Part shown: one piece after another, positions 1 to 7,756 of the stretch
Numbering within the stretch: position 1 is the stretch's first letter
Layout of the letters: every line of letters starts with the position of its first letter
Source of the DNA: Modicisalibacter luteus DSM 23508
Lineage (GTDB): Bacteria > Pseudomonadota > Gammaproteobacteria > Pseudomonadales > Halomonadaceae
Assembly: GCF_000378505.1 (NCBI RefSeq)
Contig: NZ_KB899995.1
Coordinates: forward strand, 186,001 to 250,000
Length of the DNA: 64,000 nucleotides
Reading direction: 5' to 3'
Translations under genes and position numbers: made by a program
The notes under the pieces: model-generated
Database searches by the model: none
What the model saw: the letters and a program-made list of their open reading frames with translations, nothing else
Told to the model about the DNA's origin: nothing

Positions 1-458
1 CGAAAGGCCGTGAACTCTATGATCGGCTGCTCGGCGAGTCGCGCCGACAAACGGCGGGGCTGGACAATACCGAACACCAGCGCGTCCTGACCGAGATCTT
101 TACCGACTTTCCCGATACGGAAGCGGAGCTGCGCCGCCAAAAGCTGGCATTCTTCGAATACCGATTGACCGAGGCAGGCCGCAACTCAGGCAAGGTGAGC
201 GATACGAATCTCGAAGCATTGATCGAGCAGGGCCTCGTAGAGGCCCGGCCGATTACCTACGAGGACTTTCTCCCGATCAGTGCGGCAGGCATCTTCCAAT
301 CGAACCTCGGCGGCGATAACAACGAGGCCTATGCCGGCAACGCGAACCGGGACGCCTTCGAGGCCTCCCTGGAAGGCAAGGTCCTTGATGAGCTGACGCT
401 CTACGCCGAGCGCGAGAGCGCATCTTGCCGGGCGGTGCTGCAGGCATTGCAAGGCTAA
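1..458 (+). CDS. 2-oxoadipate dioxygenase/decarboxylase (HglS/YdcJ, DUF1338), C-terminal part
   Basis: Only the last ~152 codons are present; the gene enters from the left edge, with its frame starting at base 3. The visible part contains GRELYDRLL and, near the end, ITYEDFLPISAAGIFQSNLG, which I recognise as the conserved C-terminal signature of DUF1338 proteins such as E. coli YdcJ. Characterised members (Pseudomonas HglS) convert 2-oxoadipate to D-2-hydroxyglutarate in lysine breakdown, using a VOC-like fold and one metal ion. Most metal ligands of the family lie in the missing upstream part, so activity cannot be judged here. The gene ends at TAA, just before a hairpin terminator, and converges on the CocE-type hydrolase gene. 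Family assignment is fairly sure; the exact substrate is inferred. Confidence 0.75.
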   Translation, partial: KGRELYDRLLGESRRQTAGLDNTEHQRVLTEIFTDFPDTEAELRRQKLAFFEYRLTEAGRNSGKVSDTNLEALIEQGLVEARPITYEDFLPISAAGIFQSNLGGDNNEAYAGNANRDAFEASLEGKVLDELTLYAERESASCRAVLQALQG

Positions 459-475
459 TCCGGTCCGTTCACCCG

Positions 476-509
476 CGGCCCTTGCCTTCCTTGAGGCGAG
501 GGCCGTTTT
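476..509 (+). terminator. Rho-independent terminator
   Basis: An 11-bp stem (476-486 with 495-505, one G-T wobble, CGGCCCTTGCC pairing with GGCGAGGGCCG) has an 8-nt loop and is followed by TTTT. It lies 18 bp after the stop of the HglS-like gene and before the convergent hydrolase gene. Confidence 0.75.
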
Positions 510-2551
510 CAGACGAGGTCGCGCGGGATTTCCTCGTCCCAACTCTTGGCAAAGACCCGGCTATCGCCTTCGTAGGCATCCAGTGTCGCCCGCAAGCGAA
601 AGCTTTCTGCATTGGACGTCATCAATGTACGGGTCACACTTCGTACTTCCCAGTCGCCACGTCGGAAACTGCGCTCCCATTCGGTCCAGCCGCTCAGGCT
701 GTCGTAGTTGCCGTAGGCATAGGTATAGCGCTCGACAACACGTGACGAGAGTTGGAGATCGATATCATCGAGACGGAAGGTGCCCTCGTCATTGATGACT
801 TCGAGTGTGGTCTGATCCTTGGCCAGGTCTCGTATCACCCGCCATGCTTCTTGGCTTGGCTGTATCAGGGTCACCGCTAGCGGCGGCGCGCCCTCCGGCG
901 GGCCGAAGTGGGGCAGGGCCGCTTCTTCCTGGGGCCGGGGCTCGCGGCATGGCAGGATCAGCCGGCAGCCGGCAGGGTGTACTGTCAGCTTGACGGGAAC
1001 CGGCGATGGCCAGGCCAGCGGCCAGTAACTGGTCGAGAGCGAGAGCCGGATGGCGTTACCCACCGGAAACTTCTGCGCGATGTGTTTAAGCGGTACACGC
1101 ACGCGATAACGCTTGCCGGGTTCCAGTGGCTGGGGAAATTCGTCACTGTCACGGTGAGTCAGGTTGAGCAGGCCATAGGATATCCGGGTCGCCTTGTCGT
1201 CTTCCGCAATGTCGCTGAGCCGTAGCGCCACCATGGCTACCGGTTGGTCGGCCTCGATGTCGAGCTCGACCACGGGTTGTCCGCAAATTTCGATGTCGTG
1301 ATCGAGTCGTGCCGTCTGGAATATCAGCGCACCGCCATCCTCGTCGCGTTGATCGTGAGGCAGATCCGGCGGGGCATTGTAGGAACACCACTTGCCGGCA
1401 TATAACCCTACCGACAGCGGCGAGCGCACAGAGAGGGGAGTATCGTCGCCCGTTACGGCAGTCGCAGGATCCTGCGGGGCAGGCACGAGGTCATGCCCGC
1501 TGGTGAGACGGAAATGCTTCGGCTCGATCCGCGGTGAAGGCCAGCTCGGTTCGGCAACCCAGCGCCCCGGTCGAAATTCATAGCGGGCCGACGGTGGAAC
1601 CGATTCCTGCATCCATACGCGCAGCATCGGCTCGTCCATGATGCTCGTTTCCTTGCCCTTCAACCAATGATCCCACCAGCGCAGCGACTCCTGTAAAAAG
1701 CCGATGGCCGGGCCTGGAACGCCAAGGTGGGGGTACTTGTGCGCCCACGGGCCAACCAGGCCCTTGCGTGGCACGTCGAGCCCCGCGAGCAACCGGAACA
1801 CGGCATTGCAGTAACCGTCAGCCCAACCGCTGATGGCATAGACGGGGCAGTGAATGCGTGAGAAATCCTCGCAGACCGAGCCATGCTTCCAGTAGTCGTC
1901 GCGCCGCTGATGCTGGAGCCAGGTAGCCAGCCAGAGGCCGCTATCCTCAAGGCGCTCCCGCCACATGTCCCGCCAGCGCTCGCCGACCAGTAACGGGTCG
2001 GGTGGGCAGGTATTGGCATCGAACATGGTCGAGGCCCATGACAGGTTGTCGCCGAGCAGGCAGCCGCCCATGTGGTGGATATCATCGGCGTAGCGATCAT
2101 CGGTCGAACACAGCGTGATGACGGCTTTCAGCTCGGGCGGCTGCAGGGCCGCGATCTGCAGGCCGTTGAACCCGCCCCAGGAAATACCGACCATGCCGAC
2201 ATCGCCGGTGCACCAGGGTTGCTCACCTAGCCAGCGCAGGATTTCGACGCCATCGTCCAGTTCCTGCTGCAGATATTCATCAGTCAGCACGCCGTCCGAC
2301 TCGCCGCTGCCGCGGATATCTACACGGACTCCGGCGTAGCCATGACCGGCCCAGTAAGCGTGCGTCTGAGCATCGCGCATTGCCGTCAGGTCTCGCTTGC
2401 GATAAGGCAGGTACTCGAGAATCGCCGGCACCGGATCGCTCTCGGCATCCACCGGGCGCCAGATACGCATGCCCAGCCGGCAACCATCGGCCAGCGTGAT
2501 CCAGCCTTCTTCCTCCTGAACGTCGCGGGGAAAATCGCTGACGATATGCAT
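509..2551 (-). CDS. CocE/NonD family serine hydrolase
   Basis: A 680-residue alpha/beta hydrolase of the X-Pro dipeptidyl-peptidase/cocaine esterase family (peptidase S15-like). The nucleophile elbow GISWGG puts Ser124 at the active site. Asp245 in GWADGY and His271 in GPWAHKYPH complete a plausible triad. The C-terminal ~300 residues match the jelly-roll domain typical of CocE proteins. No signal peptide is visible, so it is probably cytoplasmic. The ATG at 2551 follows a GGGAGCAGGG ribosome site. It is the second gene of a leftward pair: the ATP-grasp gene ends 59 bp upstream, and the pair is divergent from the cyanophycin operon. Family members cleave esters, amides or N-terminal dipeptides; the substrate here is unknown. 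A role in processing an aspartyl-arginine-derived compound is my inference only. Confidence 0.85.
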   Translation of the reverse strand: MHIVSDFPRDVQEEEGWITLADGCRLGMRIWRPVDAESDPVPAILEYLPYRKRDLTAMRDAQTHAYWAGHGYAGVRVDIRGSGESDGVLTDEYLQQELDDGVEILRWLGEQPWCTGDVGMVGISWGGFNGLQIAALQPPELKAVITLCSTDDRYADDIHHMGGCLLGDNLSWASTMFDANTCPPDPLLVGERWRDMWRERLEDSGLWLATWLQHQRRDDYWKHGSVCEDFSRIHCPVYAISGWADGYCNAVFRLLAGLDVPRKGLVGPWAHKYPHLGVPGPAIGFLQESLRWWDHWLKGKETSIMDEPMLRVWMQESVPPSARYEFRPGRWVAEPSWPSPRIEPKHFRLTSGHDLVPAPQDPATAVTGDDTPLSVRSPLSVGLYAGKWCSYNAPPDLPHDQRDEDGGALIFQTARLDHDIEICGQPVVELDIEADQPVAMVALRLSDIAEDDKATRISYGLLNLTHRDSDEFPQPLEPGKRYRVRVPLKHIAQKFPVGNAIRLSLSTSYWPLAWPSPVPVKLTVHPAGCRLILPCREPRPQEEAALPHFGPPEGAPPLAVTLIQPSQEAWRVIRDLAKDQTTLEVINDEGTFRLDDIDLQLSSRVVERYTYAYGNYDSLSGWTEWERSFRRGDWEVRSVTRTLMTSNAESFRLRATLDAYEGDSRVFAKSWDEEIPRDLV

Positions 2552-2610
2552 GACCCTGCTCCCTTTACCGTAACCGGATGTCTCACGTTTCGTGCCCGTG
2601 GCGAGAACGC

Positions 2611-3912
2611 TCAGCCTACGATGTCATCGAACTCGAAATGTAGCTGCTCGGCGAGTCTTGCGTAGTTCTCTTCCAGTGCAACGTCATCGTCTGCGCCCAT
2701 CCACACGTAGGCCAGGGCGAAGCTGTAGCTGTCCTGCTCAGGCAGGGATGACAAGCGCGTGCCCACGTCGACCTGTACCGCGATAAAGGTGCCGGGGAAC
2801 GCTCGCTGCAGTGTCTCGATCTCCTCGATACTCGGCACTTTGCTGACGGTGGCATCGACGAAGAACACCCGATAGAAGAATTTCGCTGCGACCTTGAATG
2901 CCCCTTGGCGGTAAGGCATGTCTGGCAACTGTCCCAGAGCCAGGTCCACGGTCACTTGCTGATGGCTGACCCCATCGACCTTTTCGAACAGGTCGCAATG
3001 CGACTGTGCGATACGAGTATTGATTTCCAATAACCAGATACGGTCTTGCACTTCGTCCCAGAAGTATTCGATATTGAAGGCGGCATTGTCGTACCCGATA
3101 TGGGCCATGACTTGGCGAGTTAGCTCTTGCATCCTTGTCTGAATGGAAGAGGGCAGGCGGGACGGATAGCGATAAGAGAAGAAGCTCAAGACTTGCGGAT
3201 AGCGAATCGAATCGACGATGCCATAAGGAACGACGTCGCCTTGGAACACGTAGCCTTCGACCGTACATTGCCAGCCACCGATAATCTCCTCCGCCATACA
3301 GTGGCCACCATCGACCGAGCGTACGCCGTCTGGCAGATTGGCGTGCTCCAGCACGTAATTGAACGGCTCCGAAATCGTCCCTATGCCTTCGCATAAGCGC
3401 GCTACGGCATAGGAAAAGTCCTCGGGGCTCTCGATGCGGAAACCCAGTCGCGAGCCTGATGACTTGATGGGTTTGACGAAGAAGGGGAAATACAGACCAG
3501 CTTCGCCGATATGCTGCAGTGCCTGGACATCGAAGGGATCGAAGGCGGTAAAACGCGGAATATACTCGGCGATCACCTCGCGTTGGACGAGCCGACTCCA
3601 ATACTTGTGCTCGCATTTGAGCAAGCTTTCCAGACTGGTAGAGCGTGTGCCAAATCGCTCGCAAAGCAGCGGCAACATGGTCGAGACGGGAAAATCCATG
3701 TAGCCAACGATGGCATCGATAGGCTCACTAAATTCTTTCAACTGGGTTTCGGCTCGGGCCAACATGTCTTCGATAGGAAAGATTTCCGTATCATAGACTT
3801 CCGTTGGCTCGATCACGCCATGGAACTGGTAATTCTCAGCTCCACGTAAATGCTCTAGCCGTTTACGATTGTGTTCATCCAGCCCGACAACAAACACGTT
3901 CCGAACGCTCAT
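2611..3912 (-). CDS. ATP-grasp domain ligase, unknown substrate
   Basis: A 433-residue protein of the ATP-grasp superfamily, whose members join a carboxylate to an amine or thiol through an acyl-phosphate. The N-terminus (VFVVGLDEHNRK) looks like the pre-ATP-grasp domain. Residues ~110-330 hold the grasp fold, with FPFFVKPIKSSGSRLGF (nucleotide-binding lysine and flexible loop), YVLEHANL, and the metal-binding WLLEINTRIAQSH. The remaining ~100 residues are a C-terminal domain I do not recognise. I chose the start at 3912 because a perfect AGGAGG lies 5 nt upstream; a longer open frame to 4005 has no such site. It is first in a two-gene leftward unit with the CocE-type hydrolase and shares its upstream region with cphB. 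It differs from CphA, which has its own ATP-grasp domain. Substrate unknown. Confidence 0.8.
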   Translation of the reverse strand: MSVRNVFVVGLDEHNRKRLEHLRGAENYQFHGVIEPTEVYDTEIFPIEDMLARAETQLKEFSEPIDAIVGYMDFPVSTMLPLLCERFGTRSTSLESLLKCEHKYWSRLVQREVIAEYIPRFTAFDPFDVQALQHIGEAGLYFPFFVKPIKSSGSRLGFRIESPEDFSYAVARLCEGIGTISEPFNYVLEHANLPDGVRSVDGGHCMAEEIIGGWQCTVEGYVFQGDVVPYGIVDSIRYPQVLSFFSYRYPSRLPSSIQTRMQELTRQVMAHIGYDNAAFNIEYFWDEVQDRIWLLEINTRIAQSHCDLFEKVDGVSHQQVTVDLALGQLPDMPYRQGAFKVAAKFFYRVFFVDATVSKVPSIEEIETLQRAFPGTFIAVQVDVGTRLSSLPEQDSYSFALAYVWMGADDDVALEENYARLAEQLHFEFDDIVG

Positions 3913-4265
3913 GATCGCCTCCTGGCGCAAGCTCGGCTGTCGCAGTTCCCGCCGCTGAGGTGCAGCAGATCGCAGGCAGGGAAAGACACTTGTCCGCCTT
4001 GGCATTCAAGCCAGGCATGGGAACGGCCAATTATCGAAGCATAGCGGTTTATCGTTGCTGCGCTGGGGCACTACGCGAGAAAGCAGGAATTTTCATTGCT
4101 CTTCAGGAGGGGGTTAGTCAGGCCCGGGGTTCGTTATTAATCTGGCTAGGGTGGTATCCGGCTGTTATAAGTGAAGACACGGGTTAAGCATCAGGCGACA
4201 CGACATTACCGGTATCGGTAATGATTCAGCGTTCCTCAAAAGCGTCGCTGGGCGGCGAATGGGAT
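3913..4265. promoter_or_regulatory. Divergent control region between ATP-grasp unit and cphBA-iadA
   Basis: This 353-bp gap must hold the promoters for both the leftward ATP-grasp/CocE pair and the rightward cyanophycin operon. Its right half is noticeably more AT-rich. I cannot assign -35/-10 boxes with confidence. The clearest element is the palindrome at 4205-4222, listed separately. No gene is visible here. Confidence 0.5.
4205..4222. promoter_or_regulatory. Palindrome upstream of cphB, possible operator
   Basis: A perfect inverted repeat of ATTACCG and CGGTAAT separated by GTAT. It sits 43 bp upstream of the chosen cphB start, where a repressor could block transcription. No regulator gene is adjacent, so the protein that binds it is unknown. 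Confidence 0.4.
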
Positions 4266-5120
4266 ATGGCTTCACACCCCCCCACCGTTTCCGGTCATAT
4301 CGTGGCCATCGGCGGTGCCGAGGACAAGACCTCCGAACTCGCCATTCTTCGACGGGTTTTCGAGCTTGCTCCCGAAGACAGTGACGAAGTGGCCATCATC
4401 ACCACGGCCAGCAGCATTCCTGAACAGCTCTTGCCTACCTACGAGACGGCCTTCTCTCGCCTGGGTGCAAGCCAGGTCCACGCCCTGGACATCCAGGATC
4501 GCAAGCAAGCCGCCGATGCCGACAACGTCCGGTTGATCCAGCGAAGTGGCGTGATTTTCTTTACTGGAGGGGATCAGCTTCGCCTGACCAATATCTTTGG
4601 CGGTTCAGCCACACTCCGGGCCATTCGTGAGCGTTTGAGGGCGGGTGCCGTCGTGGCGGGGACCAGTGCGGGGGCTGCAGCCATGCCTAGCACCATGATC
4701 TACAACGGTGCGGCGGCAGACGCCTTGCGCAAGGGCGCGGTCAACATGACCTTCGGTCTGGGCTTCGTCCGCGGGATGATCATCGACAGTCATTTTCTCG
4801 AGCGCGGTCGATTCACTCGGCTCATGGAAGTGGGCGCCAGCAACCCCGAGCAGCTGGGCGTCGGCCTCGGCGAGGATGCGGCGGTCATCATCCATCCTAG
4901 CCGCATCCTGGAAACCATCGGGCCTGGGCACGTCATCATCATCGATAGCCGGGATCTGGCGAGTTCCAATATTGCGGAGCTGGCCATGGGCGAGCCGGTT
5001 GCCATCGAGAACATGATCCTGCATGCCATGGTCAGTGGCCATGGGTACGACATCGATGCGCGGCGCTATCTCGTTGCCGACGAGCTCAACGCCATCCTGG
5101 CGGAGAAACACGTACGATGA
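4266..5120 (+). CDS. cphB: Cyanophycinase
   Basis: A 284-residue peptidase-family-S51 enzyme that cuts the polymer cyanophycin (multi-L-arginyl-poly-L-aspartate) to beta-Asp-Arg dipeptides in the cytoplasm. The catalytic serine is Ser134 in GTSAGAAAM. Other family hallmarks are GGAEDK at the N-terminus, IFFTGGDQLRLTN before the active site, and IIDSHFLERGRFTRL after it. No export signal is seen, consistent with an intracellular enzyme. The ATG at 4266 gives a normal N-terminus for the family. An in-frame ATG at 4221 lies inside a palindrome and lacks a ribosome site, so I reject it. The stop overlaps the cphA start as ATGA, which indicates translational coupling. Confidence 0.93.
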   Translation: MASHPPTVSGHIVAIGGAEDKTSELAILRRVFELAPEDSDEVAIITTASSIPEQLLPTYETAFSRLGASQVHALDIQDRKQAADADNVRLIQRSGVIFFTGGDQLRLTNIFGGSATLRAIRERLRAGAVVAGTSAGAAAMPSTMIYNGAAADALRKGAVNMTFGLGFVRGMIIDSHFLERGRFTRLMEVGASNPEQLGVGLGEDAAVIIHPSRILETIGPGHVIIIDSRDLASSNIAELAMGEPVAIENMILHAMVSGHGYDIDARRYLVADELNAILAEKHVR

Positions 5121-7756
5121 ATATCCTCGAGCATCGGGCGCTACGCGGCCCTAATTACTACAGCCGCTATCCGGCCATCTTCATGCGCCTGGACATCGGT
5201 GAGCTTGAGGATCGGCCGAGCGATACCATTCCCGGCATCGTCGAACGCGTCACCGAGCTTCTACCCACCCTGTACGAACATCGCTGTTCGGTAGGGCGGG
5301 CAGGTGGGTTTCTGGAGCGTCTCGAGCGGGGCACCTGGGCCGGACATGTGGTAGAGCATGTCGCGATCGAATTGCAGAACCTGATCGGCTTCTCGGTGGG
5401 TTACGGCAAGACGGTCGACTCCTACGACACCGGCATCTATAACGTCGTCTATCGCTACCGGGACGAGGCCTGCGGCCTGGCGGCCGGAGTGGAAGCCGTC
5501 GATATCGTCGCCCGGCTCTTCAACGGCGACGATATTGATATCTCATCAGTCATCACTCGCCTCAAGCACGTCCGCGACGCGCATATGCTGGGGCCGTCTA
5601 CCGCGTCCATCGTGGATGCCGCCATGCGCCGCGGGATTCCCTGTGCTCGCCTTGACGAGAACAGCAGTTATGTTCAGTTGGGCCATGGTTGTCGTCAGCA
5701 GCGGATCCAGGCGACGGTGACCGGCCGCACGAACCTGATCAGCTACGGTATCGCCGACGACAAGCACTGGACCAAGCAAGTGCTCGGCGAAGCCGGTATT
5801 CCCGTGCCGCGTGGGTGCGTTTGCCACTCGATCGATGAAGCGCTCGAGGCCGCCCTCGATATCGGCTATCCCGTCGTCGTAAAACCGCTGATCGGGAACC
5901 ACGGCCGGGGCGTCAGCACGGATATACACGACGAACAGGCTCTGCAGGAAGCGTTCGCTATCGCATCCCGCCGGAATTCCTCGGTCATCGTCGAGAGGTA
6001 CGTCAAGGGAGAGGACCATCGACTGCTGGTGATCGATGGCAAGCTTGTGGCCGCCGCCCGGCGGCGCCCGGCGCATGTGGTCGGCGATGGACAGTCGACG
6101 CTGCAGGCACTGATCGACAGGGAGAACCAGGACCCGCGTCGCGGAATCGGCCATGAAAACCTGCTGACACAGATACAGGTGGACGAGCAGTCGCATCGAC
6201 TGATCGCTCAGCAGAAGCTGACCCTCGAGAGCGTCATCCCCAAGGATGAGATCGTCTACCTGAAGCCCACGGCAAACCTCAGCACCGGGGGCACGGCGAC
6301 GGATGTCACCGATGATGTCCACCCTGATGTGAAGTACACGGCGGAGCGCATCGCTCGCCTGGTCGGACTCGATATCATTGGCATCGACCTGCTCGCCGAG
6401 ACCCTGACGCGCCCCTTGGAAGAGCAGTCTGCCGCGGTGGTCGAAGTCAACGCCGGACCGGGGTTTCGCATGCATCTTTCACCGACCCATGGCACGGGCC
6501 GCGATGTCGGCCAACACGTGATAGAGATGCTTTTCCCCGATAGCGAGGACACCGGACGGATACCCATCGTTGCGGTGACCGGGACCAACGGAAAAACCAC
6601 CACGGTGCGCCTGATCTCGCACTTGCTCCGCCAGGCGGGACGCAGCGTCGGCACGGCTTGCACGGGGGCCATCGAGATCGACAACCACACCATCCTGCGT
6701 GGGGATTACAGTGGGCCGCAGGCGGCCGCGACCGTACTCCGCGAGCCCACCGTCGAGTATGCCGTGCTCGAGGTCGCACGAGGCGGCATCATGCGGCGCG
6801 GGTTGGGGTTTGATGAGTGTCAGGTTGGCGTACTGCTGAACATTGCGAGCGACCATCTGGGGGAAAACGACATCCGCACTCTGGATGAGCTGGCACGTTG
6901 CAAGAGCGTGGTCATCGATGCGGTCCGCCAGGAAGGGACGGCCGTGCTCAATGCCGATGATCCCCGCGTACTGGCGAGTCGGGAATGGGCCAGAGGGGAT
7001 GTGATTTACTTTTCCCTGAACCCCGACTCCCAACCTGTCCGTCAGCATGTGCATCACCATGGGGTCGCTTTCACGGTACATGATGGGGCCATCGTGATGC
7101 GCCAGGGCCATGTCGAAGCCACAGTCATCCCCGTCGTGGATGCTCCCATTACGTTTGAAGGGCATGCGCGTTTCAATATTGCCAATGCCCTGGCCGCCAG
7201 CGCCGCCGCTTATGCCCTGGGGCTAAGCATCGCCGACATCCAGTTGGGTTTGCAGACGTTCCATCCCTCGCCGGGGCAGAACCCGGGGCGTACCAATCTG
7301 ATCGATGCCGGCGACATGAAAGTGTTGATCGATTACGGCCATAACGTGCCGGCGCTCGAAGCCTTGAGCGAGCTCGTAAGCCGTATCCCCGCGCACCGGC
7401 GCATTTGCGTGGCCAGCGCCCCGGGCAATCGCCGCGACGAGGACCTGTTCAGCCTGGGGGGTCAGCTCGCCAGCATGCATGACTTCGTCTTTCTCTGCGA
7501 GACCGACCCGCGTGGCCGCCCCGACGGTGAAACCGTCAACCTGTTGCGCGCTGGCGCGGAGTCGGAGCCTGGTACCTGCCGAGTCGAGGTGATCATGAAA
7601 GAACGCCACGCGGTCGACAGAGCGTTCGATGAGGCCAGGGAAGGCGATCTGCTGGTATTGCTGATCGAGGACATCGACCACGCCACCGAGCGCCTGCGTG
7701 GCCGCCGGTTCCTGCCGGATACGACGACGGACAGCGACGCAGGTGGCCGATCATGA
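5117..7756 (+). CDS. cphA: Cyanophycin synthetase
   Basis: An 879-residue enzyme that makes cyanophycin from Asp and Arg using ATP, of normal length for CphA1. Order of parts: an N-terminal CphA-specific domain (1-~210); an ATP-grasp domain (~215-470) with VVVKPLIGNHGRGV near 252-266 and the metal-binding EVNAGPGFRMH near 441-451; then a Mur-ligase-like domain with the P-loop GTNGKTT at 489-495 and DYGHNVPALEAL towards the C-terminus. The ATP-grasp half adds Asp to the backbone and the Mur-like half adds Arg to each side chain. It overlaps cphB at its start and iadA at its end (ATGATG), so all three are one operon able both to build and to break down the polymer. Confidence 0.95.
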   Translation: MNILEHRALRGPNYYSRYPAIFMRLDIGELEDRPSDTIPGIVERVTELLPTLYEHRCSVGRAGGFLERLERGTWAGHVVEHVAIELQNLIGFSVGYGKTVDSYDTGIYNVVYRYRDEACGLAAGVEAVDIVARLFNGDDIDISSVITRLKHVRDAHMLGPSTASIVDAAMRRGIPCARLDENSSYVQLGHGCRQQRIQATVTGRTNLISYGIADDKHWTKQVLGEAGIPVPRGCVCHSIDEALEAALDIGYPVVVKPLIGNHGRGVSTDIHDEQALQEAFAIASRRNSSVIVERYVKGEDHRLLVIDGKLVAAARRRPAHVVGDGQSTLQALIDRENQDPRRGIGHENLLTQIQVDEQSHRLIAQQKLTLESVIPKDEIVYLKPTANLSTGGTATDVTDDVHPDVKYTAERIARLVGLDIIGIDLLAETLTRPLEEQSAAVVEVNAGPGFRMHLSPTHGTGRDVGQHVIEMLFPDSEDTGRIPIVAVTGTNGKTTTVRLISHLLRQAGRSVGTACTGAIEIDNHTILRGDYSGPQAAATVLREPTVEYAVLEVARGGIMRRGLGFDECQVGVLLNIASDHLGENDIRTLDELARCKSVVIDAVRQEGTAVLNADDPRVLASREWARGDVIYFSLNPDSQPVRQHVHHHGVAFTVHDGAIVMRQGHVEATVIPVVDAPITFEGHARFNIANALAASAAAYALGLSIADIQLGLQTFHPSPGQNPGRTNLIDAGDMKVLIDYGHNVPALEALSELVSRIPAHRRICVASAPGNRRDEDLFSLGGQLASMHDFVFLCETDPRGRPDGETVNLLRAGAESEPGTCRVEVIMKERHAVDRAFDEAREGDLLVLLIEDIDHATERLRGRRFLPDTTTDSDAGGRS

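Noticed and set aside
2738-3664. 308-codon minus-strand frame inside the ATP-grasp gene
   Set aside because: Same strand but a different frame within a gene having clear ATP-grasp motifs; arginine-rich shadow sequence.
4221-4265. Upstream ATG for cphB
   Set aside because: It lies in the arm of a palindrome, has no ribosome site, and adds 15 residues not expected for cyanophycinases.
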